Positions 8,883 through 16,307 of a stretch of DNA of 40,855 nucleotides are shown here, piece by piece. This DNA comes from an uncultured Butyricicoccus sp. Lineage in GTDB: Bacteria > Bacillota > Clostridia > Oscillospirales > Butyricicoccaceae. Under the pieces are notes generated by a model that saw only the letters and a list, made by a program, of their open reading frames with translations, ran no database searches and had not been told where the DNA came from. Position 1 is the stretch's first letter; every line of letters starts with the position of its first letter. The position numbers and the translations under genes are program-made. Location of the stretch: assembly GCA_944376065.1 (NCBI GenBank), contig CALWBL010000016.1, forward strand, positions 1 through 40,855, written 5' to 3'.

Positions 8883-9809
8883 TTAAACCTTTCCGGAAGA
8901 GTAAAAGTTGTATAGCGTTTGTAATGCCCTGTATTTATAATCCGTGTCAATATCCAGTTTCGATGTGATTTCTTCTGATAAAGGTACATCTATATTAACA
9001 TTTTTTTCTTTAGTAATTTGGGCTGTAATAACTTGTAGTTCCTCTTTTATTTTTATTAGTTTATACGTTTTTAATATTTCATTTATTTCTGATAATTTAT
9101 TTAAATCGGTTTCAATGGCATTTAAAGGTATACATGCTTGCCGAATATTTTCAATCAAAATATTTTTTAAATCATCTATATTAGAATTACTTTCTGAAGT
9201 TATTTTATCAGCAAGCCATTCAAAATGAGTGTTTTCAAATATATATTTTGGAAAGTAATTTAATGAAAAGAAATCTTCAATAATACCTATAATCGGTAAA
9301 TATATTTTACTATTTAACCGAGTATCAGTTTTATAAGTTCTAACATTAAAACCGTTTTCTTGTGATAACTCAAGTATAATATTTAACCCATTTAGTAGAT
9401 CTTTCATATGAGAAGTTACTTCTTCTGGTGTATAACCTTTATTTTCATAATAATTTTTAGCGTCGTCTAATGCTTTCCATGCACGATATGAGAAACCATA
9501 CTTTTCAAAAGGTGCATACTTAGAAGAATCATCATGTATTGCAGCATTGTCATAACCTAAAAGCCAACTTTCAGATACTCCAAATACTTCCACTATTTTT
9601 TGTATATGTTTTTTACGTGGTTGTATATCTTTATTTAGCCAGTTATCAACTGCTTGAGGAGAAACACCAACTAATTTACCGATATCATTATACGATAATC
9701 CTTTTTTCTTATTTAATTTTTCTAATAACTTGGGGTTATTGGGTTTATATTGAGATTTCGGGGACATTAAGGATATTAGATTTTTTGCAAAATCACTATT
9801 TTTTTTCAT
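8883..9809 (-). CDS. XRE/CI-type repressor of a mobile element
   Basis: A 308-residue regulator. Residues about 35-75 form a Cro/CI helix-turn-helix: GLSYNDIGKLVGVSPQAVDN followed by WLNK, then a conserved FGVSESWLLG stretch. The ~235-residue remainder has no peptidase motif that I can see, so it is not an obvious LexA-like self-cleaving repressor; it may bind a ligand or partner. I start at ATG 9809 because GAGGTG lies 6 bases before it; an in-frame GTG at 9818 overlaps that site. The gene is transcribed away from the pair at 10072-11377. The two identical palindromes between them are the likely operators. Confidence 0.8.
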   Translation of the reverse strand: MKKNSDFAKNLISLMSPKSQYKPNNPKLLEKLNKKKGLSYNDIGKLVGVSPQAVDNWLNKDIQPRKKHIQKIVEVFGVSESWLLGYDNAAIHDDSSKYAPFEKYGFSYRAWKALDDAKNYYENKGYTPEEVTSHMKDLLNGLNIILELSQENGFNVRTYKTDTRLNSKIYLPIIGIIEDFFSLNYFPKYIFENTHFEWLADKITSESNSNIDDLKNILIENIRQACIPLNAIETDLNKLSEINEILKTYKLIKIKEELQVITAQITKEKNVNIDVPLSEEITSKLDIDTDYKYRALQTLYNFYSSGKV

Positions 9810-9855
9810 ATTAAACACCTCTTTTCAATAAGAATAACAGACATATACAATTACG

Positions 9856-9870
9856 TCAATAAAAAATTGA
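9856..9870. promoter_or_regulatory. Putative repressor operator 1, TCAATAAAAAATTGA
   Basis: Inverted repeat TCAAT-N5-ATTGA, 46 bases upstream of the repressor start. An identical 15-mer occurs 99 bases further right. Confidence 0.55.
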
Positions 9871-9954
9871 TAATATATAATATATCTACTATAAATTGAA
9901 TATTAGCCTTCCTTACAATGAAATATAAATTTTAATTTTAAATTATAAAAAATA

Positions 9955-9969
9955 TCAATAAAAAATTGA
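9955..9969. promoter_or_regulatory. Putative repressor operator 2, identical copy
   Basis: Same 15-mer as at 9856, lying about 100 bases upstream of the gene at 10072. Two identical sites on either side of a divergent promoter region suggest that the repressor controls both directions. Confidence 0.55.
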
Positions 9970-10071
9970 AGAAAAGAGTTGCAGAGCAAAATACCGTATG
10001 ATATCATAAACACATCAAGAACGTTTTGGTGAAAATAACTAAAATAAAACTATAAGAAAGGAGTGGAAATT

Positions 10072-10713
10072 ATGAATAGTGTTATTTTAGAGGCAAAAGA
10101 TGTACTGATAGATTATTCGGAGATGTTAAAAAATGCTAATTCAAAGCAAAAAGGTATCAAGATGATAAATAATGAGTGGAGAAAATTAAGTGCAGATATT
10201 ATTGACCAATCTTTTTATAATATCATTTATGCTGGAGTTAGAGTTCTAAATGCTTGCAGAAAACGTTTCGATTTTCAAAAATATTTTGATAGTTTTGATA
10301 TAAAACTGGCTGATAGTTATGAAGGTCGTAAAAGTTTACATGATTTTAAGGTTCTTTGGGATTTTTATTCAGATGAAAAGACTCAATATGTTGTCGATAT
10401 TTTTATGGAATATATAAATGATAATATAAATGATATATATGAGTTTAATAAACAAACATTTGCAATTTGGATTTCAGATAAAGTAAAAGAAGATAATTAT
10501 AATTTTGACCGTACTTATAACGATTACTTTAAGGCAACTGTTTCTGAAATACTTAATTTGTTGGAGGTAAATCGTTTTTGTAGTAACAATAATTGTGAAT
10601 ATTTTGACACGGTTTGGCATAATTTCACCTGTGATGAAGATTGCGTGGATATTATTGAGTACCATTATCCAGAAGTTTATCAGAAAATCGTTAATAGTGC
10701 ATTGAATGTATAA
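10072..10713 (+). CDS. Hypothetical protein, first gene of the repressor-controlled pair
   Basis: A 213-residue protein with no family that I recognise. It looks alpha-helical and soluble, with many Asp, Asn and Tyr. A C-terminal cluster of four Cys (FCSNNNCE and FTCDEDC, around residues 165-190) could bind a metal. The start is ATG 10072, with AAAGGAG 8 bases before; an in-frame GTG at 10063 is inside that site. It is divergent from the phage-type repressor and precedes a second unknown gene by 16 bases. The repressor, operators and pair form a compact unit. The pair's function is not visible. Confidence 0.6.
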   Translation: MNSVILEAKDVLIDYSEMLKNANSKQKGIKMINNEWRKLSADIIDQSFYNIIYAGVRVLNACRKRFDFQKYFDSFDIKLADSYEGRKSLHDFKVLWDFYSDEKTQYVVDIFMEYINDNINDIYEFNKQTFAIWISDKVKEDNYNFDRTYNDYFKATVSEILNLLEVNRFCSNNNCEYFDTVWHNFTCDEDCVDIIEYHYPEVYQKIVNSALNV

Positions 10714-10729
10714 TAAGGAGGATATTTTT

Positions 10730-11377
10730 ATGAAAAAGTTAAATTATGAGCAAAAAATGATGGTTTTTGAATATTGTATATCACAACTTAGCATATTTCT
10801 TTGGGGATATATAATAGAACTTACCGATATAATTGATGAAGTAAAAGCAGAGTATGATAATAGAGATTATATTAAACTTGCTTATGCAGCTGCAGATAGT
10901 TTATTCCAAACACTAGATATTGATACAAGTTTTATGAATAACCCACAATATAAAAATTGTATTGATGAATGCCATAGTGAGTTTGCAGATACCCCAAAAT
11001 GGGTCAAAGATAATCTGTTACTTTTAATTGAAGAAATGTACATCTATAAAGATTTAATGCAAGCATATGTAAAAAAATACGCTGATAATATTGATTGGTT
11101 TTGGGATAATATAAATCTTGTTATCCATAAGGACAGAAAATGTAAAGAGTTATGGTCTTTAGGTAGAATTATTCAAGAAAAAGCCGGAAGACATCCGCTT
11201 CAGTTAAAAGAGTTTTTTGATAAATGTAGTGATGTTGAAAAGGTAAAATATTATATGGGTTTTGTATCGCTATGTGCATTTATAAGTTGTTTTCATATCG
11301 GAGGCTGCATAGGAGAACTTAGAGAAGATAGTAATTTTGAGGACTATGCAGTTATTTTAGGACATGAAAACTTATAA
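10730..11377 (+). CDS. Hypothetical protein, second gene of the repressor-controlled pair
   Basis: A 215-residue, probably helical protein beginning MKKLNYEQKMMVFEYC. Its C-terminal third has a hydrophobic stretch (FVSLCAFISCFHIGGCIG), but it is too short and Cys-rich to call a membrane segment with confidence. The start at ATG 10730 is set by AAGGAGG at 10714-10720. It is transcribed with the gene at 10072 and followed by a strong terminator. It shows no similarity to its partner by eye and no known motif. Confidence 0.6.
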   Translation: MKKLNYEQKMMVFEYCISQLSIFLWGYIIELTDIIDEVKAEYDNRDYIKLAYAAADSLFQTLDIDTSFMNNPQYKNCIDECHSEFADTPKWVKDNLLLLIEEMYIYKDLMQAYVKKYADNIDWFWDNINLVIHKDRKCKELWSLGRIIQEKAGRHPLQLKEFFDKCSDVEKVKYYMGFVSLCAFISCFHIGGCIGELREDSNFEDYAVILGHENL

Positions 11378-11416
11378 TTTGATTATATATAATCTTTATT
11401 ATAGAGTAAAAATGCG

Positions 11417-11453
11417 AAAACTAGATGGTTTATTATAATCATCTAGTTTTTTT
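11417..11453 (+). terminator. Intrinsic terminator after the unknown pair
   Basis: AAACTAGATG and CATCTAGTTT pair around an AT-rich loop and are followed by a T-run. Confidence 0.8.
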
Positions 11454-11553
11454 ATATCTGTAAATAATTTTTAGCTAAAAATATTTTAAATCTACAGTTA
11501 TAACTACAGTTAAAATAATATTAATGTGAAATTATATGAAGAAGGTGTTCGAT

Positions 11554-11712
11554 ATGAATAATCAAATTGATTCATTACATGATTTCGCATATATCGGTAT
11601 TACTTATATGGGTATGGGTGAAGAAGAAAGTTATAAATGGGCTAATGATATGATAGAACTCATAAGAAATTGTATGATAAAGTATATAAATGGTGATAAT
11701 CAAAGTTTATAA
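11554..11712 (+). CDS. Small hypothetical protein (52 aa)
   Basis: Begins MNNQIDSLHDFAYIGITYMG and is preceded by GAAGAAGGTG 5-6 bases before the ATG. It is acidic, with a Met- and Tyr-rich middle and a helical C-terminal half. No known family. It is the first of three very small genes (11554, 11739, 11940) that run in the same direction with short gaps, typical of an element's early region. Confidence 0.5.
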   Translation: MNNQIDSLHDFAYIGITYMGMGEEESYKWANDMIELIRNCMIKYINGDNQSL

Positions 11713-11738
11713 ATTGTATTTGTGAAAGCGGTGATTTT

Positions 11739-11891
11739 GTGGGACGTTTTTTTGAAGTTAATTGTCCATATTGTGGTTATGTGTTGTCGGCGTTGCCACA
11801 CTATAAAAATCAAGGACTAATTTTAGTACTATGTAAAAAATGTGGTCAGTCTTGTTATATTAATAAAGGAAAAGTACTAAAGCGGTTTTAA
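11739..11891 (+). CDS. Small zinc-ribbon protein (50 aa)
   Basis: Starts at GTG 11739 after a GCGGTG site. Two knuckles, CPYC at residues 9-12 and CKKC at 32-35, are spaced as in a four-cysteine zinc ribbon. The protein is otherwise basic and small, similar in size to the small zinc-ribbon proteins of phages and plasmids. A DNA- or RNA-binding role is likely from the fold. It lies 26 bases after the previous small gene. Confidence 0.6.
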   Translation: MGRFFEVNCPYCGYVLSALPHYKNQGLILVLCKKCGQSCYINKGKVLKRF

Positions 11892-11939
11892 AATTAGGAA
11901 TTATATTAAAAATAAAATGAATTATGGAGGGTTAGTGTT

Positions 11940-12200
11940 GTGGAAGAGAAAGATTTAGATTATTTAGGTTTATTGGAAGACGAAGATTGTTTAGTTGATG
12001 AAAAAGAGATACTTCCGTCGTTTAGCTGTAATATAGGATTATTGCACCGTTTGGCATATATAAAGCGTTGTTTGAGGATGTTAGCGTTAAATACTATGGA
12101 AGAACATACCAAAATAGACGCAATTCGTTTGCAAGATGAAATTGATAAAATAGTTGTAATGTATAGTCTTGATTGTGTTGATGACTATCTTTTGGGATGA
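11940..12200 (+). CDS. Small acidic protein, weak Spo0E-like helical hairpin
   Basis: An 86-residue protein starting at GTG 11940, 9 bases after GGAGG. The N-terminal third is strongly acidic. The C-terminal half forms two likely helices, the second reading IRLQDEIDKIVVMYSLD, which vaguely resembles the SQELDxLIxxY helix of Spo0E-like phosphatases. The signature serine is missing, so this resemblance is weak. It is the last of three small same-strand genes and is followed by a terminator. Confidence 0.5.
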   Translation: MEEKDLDYLGLLEDEDCLVDEKEILPSFSCNIGLLHRLAYIKRCLRMLALNTMEEHTKIDAIRLQDEIDKIVVMYSLDCVDDYLLG

Positions 12201-12204
12201 TATA

Positions 12205-12243
12205 AAAAGCACTTAGTGGAATTAAAATCCTATTAGGTGCTTT
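12205..12243 (+). terminator. Intrinsic terminator of the small-gene run
   Basis: AAAGCACTTAG and CTATTAGGTGCTTT form an imperfect stem around an AT-rich loop. Confidence 0.6.
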
Positions 12244-12469
12244 ATTTATTTGCAATGAGTAGCATGTATAAACTATTATATAGACAATATACACAAAAAC
12301 ATATATGCATATATAAAAAATATTCTACTTTTGATGGGTAGAAAAGGACATAAATTATAACTGTTAGAGACATATATATAAGGAATAGTATAAAGTATAA
12401 TATAAAACTTTATTTTATTTATGATTTATGTTATACTGAATGCCTTAATAAGTAGTTAAAGGTGAAATG

Positions 12470-13240
12470 ATGAAAAATATAATAGACGCTATAATAAATC
12501 TAGTAACCAATCCAAAAGTAGAATTGATTCGTCATTACTCTTATATTAACCGTGTCAATAATATCGGTGACACTTTTGAAGAATATATAAAAGATTTGTT
12601 CGCAGGAACCGTAGATGAAATTGATCATAATATAAGAAATTGTAAGTTATCCAAAGTTTTTTCATATATTGGTAATCAAACAAATCCTCCTCATATTATG
12701 CTGAAAAATGGCGGTGATGCAATAGACGTAAAAAAATTGAAAAGTGTTAATGACTTAACATTTAATTCATCAAATACTAATTGTACATTAAAAATAGATA
12801 ATCCTAAAATCAATAGTTATTGTCGCAATTGTGAAAAATGGTCAGAGCGTGATATGCTTTATGTATTCTGTGTATTGGAAACAAATAAAATAAAACAGTT
12901 GTGTATGATATATGGTACAGAATATTTTTCAGATATTGAAACATATAAGACAATAGAAAGCGTTGACCCTTTAGGTATAATAAATATTCAAATAAGAGGT
13001 ATGAGAGTTATATCAACACCGTTAAAAGTTTTTAATTATATCTATATGCCAGATTGTTCTAAAACATTTAATTTAATGTGCTTGATTAATTGTGATAAGT
13101 ATGCTACGTTAGTCAATGCTAAAGAGTTAGAGTATTTAACAAAGCAAATATCGGATTTAAATATGAAAGATGTTAAGGTTAAAAACCCTAATAGTCCTGT
13201 TGAGTTAATAGATTGTAAATTGATAACATTTGCTATATAA
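12470..13240 (+). CDS. NgoPII-family type II restriction endonuclease, without a neighbouring methylase
   Basis: A 256-residue protein that I recognise as related to R.NgoPII, a GGCC-cutting type II enzyme. Shared features are the N-terminal NIIDAIINL and EEYIKDLFAGT stretches, KVFSYIGNQTNPP, the GGDAIDVKK segment holding the PD-(D/E)XK catalytic residues (Asp, Asp, Lys), CRNCEKWSERDMLY, and the late VDPLGIINIQIRGM and KVFNYIY segments. It is about 20 residues shorter than I remember for R.NgoPII; the gap lies before VDPLG. I start at the second of two adjacent ATG codons because AAAGGTG is only 2 bases before the first. No DNA methyltransferase gene lies in the window next to it, which is unusual for a live type II enzyme. 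The cut site is inferred from the family only. Confidence 0.75.
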   Translation: MKNIIDAIINLVTNPKVELIRHYSYINRVNNIGDTFEEYIKDLFAGTVDEIDHNIRNCKLSKVFSYIGNQTNPPHIMLKNGGDAIDVKKLKSVNDLTFNSSNTNCTLKIDNPKINSYCRNCEKWSERDMLYVFCVLETNKIKQLCMIYGTEYFSDIETYKTIESVDPLGIINIQIRGMRVISTPLKVFNYIYMPDCSKTFNLMCLINCDKYATLVNAKELEYLTKQISDLNMKDVKVKNPNSPVELIDCKLITFAI

Positions 13241-13317
13241 GTAGAGTGTTATCAGTTCTGGAATTATAATTTCATATGCAATTTGTTGTTAGGAATAAAA
13301 TATAGTTATATAAATAT

Positions 13318-13357
13318 AAGATGATAAAAATCAAAAGTTTTTATCATCTTATTTTAA
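13318..13357 (+). terminator. Intrinsic terminator after the restriction gene
   Basis: AAGATGATAAAAA and TTTTTATCATCTT form a perfect stem around a short loop, followed by ATTTTAATTTT. It lies between convergent genes and may serve both. Confidence 0.8.
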
Positions 13358-13405
13358 TTTTGGGGTTTATTTAATTGTATTTGTTAAAATTGAATATCGT
13401 TATAT

Positions 13406-13969
13406 TCAGTTAGAATGATTTTCGTATTTTTCAAAAATTGAGTATAATGTTTGGCGGCTTATCCCTAACTCACGAGCCAAGGCGGTTTTAGAAATCTCAT
13501 GGTTTCGCCAGCGCTTGTAATGATGTTCAAAGTTATCAACTTTTACAGGTTTACGTCCTTTGTATACTCCCTTAGATTTTGCAATTTTTATGCCTTCAAG
13601 TTGACGTTCACGTAAGTTTTCACGTTCAAATTGAGCAATAGCAGCGATAACAGTCAAAAGTAATTTTCCAGTAGCGGTTGAAGTGTCGATATTTTCTTTA
13701 CTGCTGACAAGATGAATACCTTTGTTATTGAGATTTTCAACGATGTTCAGTAAGTCTTTGGTATTTCTTGCAAGGCGGCTAAAGTCGTGAATATAGATTG
13801 TATCGCCTTCTCTTGCAAAATCGAGAAGTTCATTAAGTTTATGGCGTTGGGTATTCTTTGCACTTATCTTTTCGGAGAAGATTTTTTCGACTCCGTAGAG
13901 TTTCATTGTTTCAAGTTGACGGGACTCATTTTGTTCTACCGTACTTACTCTAACATAACCGAGTTTCAT
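13406..13969 (-). CDS. Small serine recombinase (resolvase/invertase type)
   Basis: A 187-residue protein of the Tn3 resolvase/Hin group. The catalytic domain starts with GYVRVSTVEQN (nucleophile Ser9) and holds the conserved IYIHDFSRLAR and LLTVIAAIAQFERE segments. A C-terminal helix-turn-helix, KTALARELGISRQTLYSIF, binds the recombination site. The start is the second ATG (13969), because GGAGG ends 7 bases before it; the ATG at 13975 is one base from the same site. The protein is complete and of normal length. It is divergent from the large recombinase module and separated from it by a repeat array. It probably resolves or inverts part of the local element, though a target site is not proven. 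Confidence 0.9.
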   Translation of the reverse strand: MKLGYVRVSTVEQNESRQLETMKLYGVEKIFSEKISAKNTQRHKLNELLDFAREGDTIYIHDFSRLARNTKDLLNIVENLNNKGIHLVSSKENIDTSTATGKLLLTVIAAIAQFERENLRERQLEGIKIAKSKGVYKGRKPVKVDNFEHHYKRWRNHEISKTALARELGISRQTLYSIFEKYENHSN

Positions 13970-14180
13970 AGCCATACCTCCGATATTATGTAAAACTTTT
14001 TGAGTTTTGTTATTTTGACATGTGCATGATACATCCGATGTATATTTAGAGTCAAGACTTTATATACAATCTGTCAAAAAATAAAAATGGCAAGTTTATT
14101 TAGACGATTTTTATTTATAGTAATATCGTTGAAAATGGGTATAGCCTAAATAGACATATATTATATGTAAAAAGTTGTAA

Positions 14181-14263
14181 GTTTTATAAAACATTAAACA
14201 TTTTTTATAAAACAAATAACATGTGTTATAAAAAAGTATGACATATTAATTTTTTTATAGGAC
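14181..14263. repeat. Phased short repeats (TTTTATAAAAC) between two recombinase modules
   Basis: GTTTTATAAAAC (14181-14192, a perfect palindrome), TTTTTATAAAAC (14202-14213) and a shorter copy with ATAAAA at 14228 are spaced exactly 21 bases apart. A degenerate fourth, TTTTTATAGGAC, is at 14252-14263. They lie upstream of the gene at 14322, in the gap shared with the divergent resolvase. Possible roles are protein binding on one DNA face, such as an operator or a recombination accessory site. Confidence 0.5.
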
Positions 14264-14321
14264 ATAAATGGAGACAGTTAAGCCTATATAAGTAAACCAA
14301 AGAATTAGGAGGGTTACTTAT

Positions 14322-14522
14322 ATGGGTATAAAGAGAGATAAAGTGCCATATACCTTTAAAGAGGAAGTGGTGCCATTGAGTGTTAAACTTAGTAAGAGTG
14401 AAAGAGAAATGTTAAGGCATAGGATAAAATTAGGTATATATAGGGATTTACATAGAAAAAATCTTTTGACAACTTATGAATACCAGACTTTAGTTGAAAA
14501 TGAGAGGAAAAGAAGAGTGTAA
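14322..14522 (+). CDS. Small basic protein upstream of recombinase, SHOCT-like
   Basis: A 66-residue, very basic protein. Its second half (GIYRDLHRKNLLTTYEYQTLVENE) resembles the short SHOCT helix pair in which an aliphatic turn is followed by a TxxEYxxL helix; such small proteins often precede serine recombinases in clostridial elements. AGGAGG lies before the ATG with normal spacing. It lies 44 bases before the recombinase and may be an accessory or directionality factor, but this is an inference from position only. Confidence 0.55.
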   Translation: MGIKRDKVPYTFKEEVVPLSVKLSKSEREMLRHRIKLGIYRDLHRKNLLTTYEYQTLVENERKRRV

Positions 14523-14524
14523 TG

Positions 14525-14533
14525 TGGTATAAT
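14525..14533 (+). promoter_or_regulatory. Extended -10 promoter for the recombinase
   Basis: TGGTATAAT matches the extended -10 consensus TGNTATAAT, 33 bases before the recombinase start. No good -35 element is present, as is usual for extended -10 promoters. Confidence 0.5.
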
Positions 14534-14566
14534 CATACTATTAACTAATACAGGGAGATTAGTAGA

Positions 14567-16162
14567 ATGAAAAAAGTTGCTGCATATGCACGTGTAAGTA
14601 CAGATAAGGATGACCAAGTAAACTCATTTGAATCACAGATTAAGTATTTTAATGATTATATAAAGAGAGAAGAAGATTGGGAGTTAGTTAAAATCTATTC
14701 TGATGAAGGATTATCGGGTACTCAAACCACAAAGCGTCAAGGTTTCAATGAGATGATAAATGATGCGTTAGCGGGTAAGATTGATTTAATAGTTACAAAG
14801 GAAGTTTCCCGCTTTGCACGTAATGTACTGGATTCAATTAAATATACAAGAAAATTAAAAGAGAATGGTGTTTCTGTTCGTTTTGTGCTCGACGGTATTG
14901 ATACTGAACAGGCAGATGCTGAGTTGAGATTGACTATCATGTCAGCGTTAGCACAAGAGGAAAGTCGTAAAACGTCTGAGCGTGTTAAATGGGGTCAAAA
15001 GCGTCAGATGGAGAAAGGCGTAGTTTTTGGTCGGTCATTACTTGGTTATAAGGTTGAAAATGGTAAATTATATTTGGTAGAAGAAGAAGCGGAAATTGTG
15101 CGGTTAATATTTCACAAATATTTAGTTGAGGGAAAAGGAACTCATATTATTGCTCGTGAGTTAAAAGAAGCGGGTATTGAGCCTTACAATCCTAATGGTC
15201 ATAAAAAGTTTAAAAACAGTTGGTCAAATACGGTGATTTTAAGGATTTTAAGAAATGAAAAATACGTTGGTGATTTATGTCAAAAAAAGACATTTACACA
15301 AAATTATCTTGATCATAAAAAGCGATATAATCGTGGCGAAGAAGATATGGTGTATATAAAGGACCATCATCCAGAAATAGCAATAATAGATAGAACAACT
15401 TGGAATGAAACACAGCAGGAGTTACAGCGTAGAAGTCCATCAGCGGAGCAAAAGTCAAAGCATAGTAACAGGTATTGGGCAAGCGGTAAGATTTTTTGTG
15501 GGGAGTGCGGTCAGAGTTTCATAGGACGAAAGAAAAAAACATCGTCTGGTTATACAAAGGCTTGGGCTTGCAGTACACATGCTCACGCTACAGGTTTTAG
15601 AAAAACTGAATGTAATATGAGCGAGTGGGCGAGCGATAAAAGTTTGAAAACGTGTGTATTATATGCTTTAAATCTGCTAATTGATGATAAAGATGCTATT
15701 TTAAAAGAGATTAAGCGTGAAATATTGGGTATACAAACAAAAGCCCAAAATAAACCAGAACACATAGAGAGTAAAATTAATGTATTAGAGAACAAAAAAG
15801 TCAAGTTAATAGATTTAAGATTAGCGGGTGAAATAACTTCAGATGAGTTAAAAGTTCAAAAAGAACATATAGACAATGAGATTGATGAACTTAAAGATAG
15901 ACTTAATAATAACAATACGTCGGGTATATTACATCTAAACCGAATTCAAGCGATTTTTTCTGAAATAGAGAAAATATTAAGTTTCGACTATCAAAATGTG
16001 GATTCAGTTTTGGGTACAGTTCTTGAAAAAATTATGGTATATGAAGGACATATATTAAAAATATATTTGAAGGATATACCTTTCGGGTTTGAGATTGTAT
16101 ACAAGTCAACAGGACGACTGGAAACGTATCGAACAGAAATATTAAGTTGTGAAATAATATAA
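14567..16162 (+). CDS. Large serine recombinase (integrase)
   Basis: A 531-residue site-specific integrase. The resolvase domain begins AAYARVSTDKDDQ with nucleophile Ser11 and continues through DEGLSGTQTTKRQGF, EVSRFARN and ALAQEESRKTSE. It is followed by the recombinase domain (about 165-285, with GRSLLGYKV), then a zinc ribbon with CGEC at 311-314 and later Cys pairs, and a coiled-coil region (about 390-450) rich in Lys, Glu and Leu. Its length is normal and no lesion is seen. It ends directly at the first copy of a 46-bp terminator repeat. It is a good candidate for the integrase of the element whose right edge lies in cotJC near 18350. The SLH gene pair now separates it from that edge. 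Confidence 0.92.
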   Translation: MKKVAAYARVSTDKDDQVNSFESQIKYFNDYIKREEDWELVKIYSDEGLSGTQTTKRQGFNEMINDALAGKIDLIVTKEVSRFARNVLDSIKYTRKLKENGVSVRFVLDGIDTEQADAELRLTIMSALAQEESRKTSERVKWGQKRQMEKGVVFGRSLLGYKVENGKLYLVEEEAEIVRLIFHKYLVEGKGTHIIARELKEAGIEPYNPNGHKKFKNSWSNTVILRILRNEKYVGDLCQKKTFTQNYLDHKKRYNRGEEDMVYIKDHHPEIAIIDRTTWNETQQELQRRSPSAEQKSKHSNRYWASGKIFCGECGQSFIGRKKKTSSGYTKAWACSTHAHATGFRKTECNMSEWASDKSLKTCVLYALNLLIDDKDAILKEIKREILGIQTKAQNKPEHIESKINVLENKKVKLIDLRLAGEITSDELKVQKEHIDNEIDELKDRLNNNNTSGILHLNRIQAIFSEIEKILSFDYQNVDSVLGTVLEKIMVYEGHILKIYLKDIPFGFEIVYKSTGRLETYRTEILSCEII

Positions 16163-16207
16163 TTTTAGAGTAATAATGGCTGAATTATGCTATTATTACT
16201 CTTTTTT
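16162..16207 (+). repeat. Copy 1 of a 46-bp direct repeat that is an intrinsic terminator
   Basis: Stem GAGTAATAATGGC / GCTATTATTACTC followed by six T. It follows the recombinase stop. It matches the sequence at 18261-18306 at 45 of 46 positions (G/A at 16182). Confidence 0.85.
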
Positions 16208-16307
16208 ATTTAATAATTACAAAATATGTTATTTATTGTAGCGTAATGATTCGCTTGAATGTTAATATTTTTTATGATAGACTGAGATTGGTAAAAGCAT
16301 TTTAAAA

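Noticed and set aside
14181..14263. CRISPR array
   Set aside because: Repeats are only about 12 bp with 9-bp spacers and no cas genes; they are regulatory-type repeats.
15861..15874. TATAGACAATGA inside the recombinase gene as a partner core for the left cotJC breakpoint (18343)
   Set aside because: Twelve AT-rich bases within a coding sequence and with no cotJC sequence beside it; most likely a chance match.
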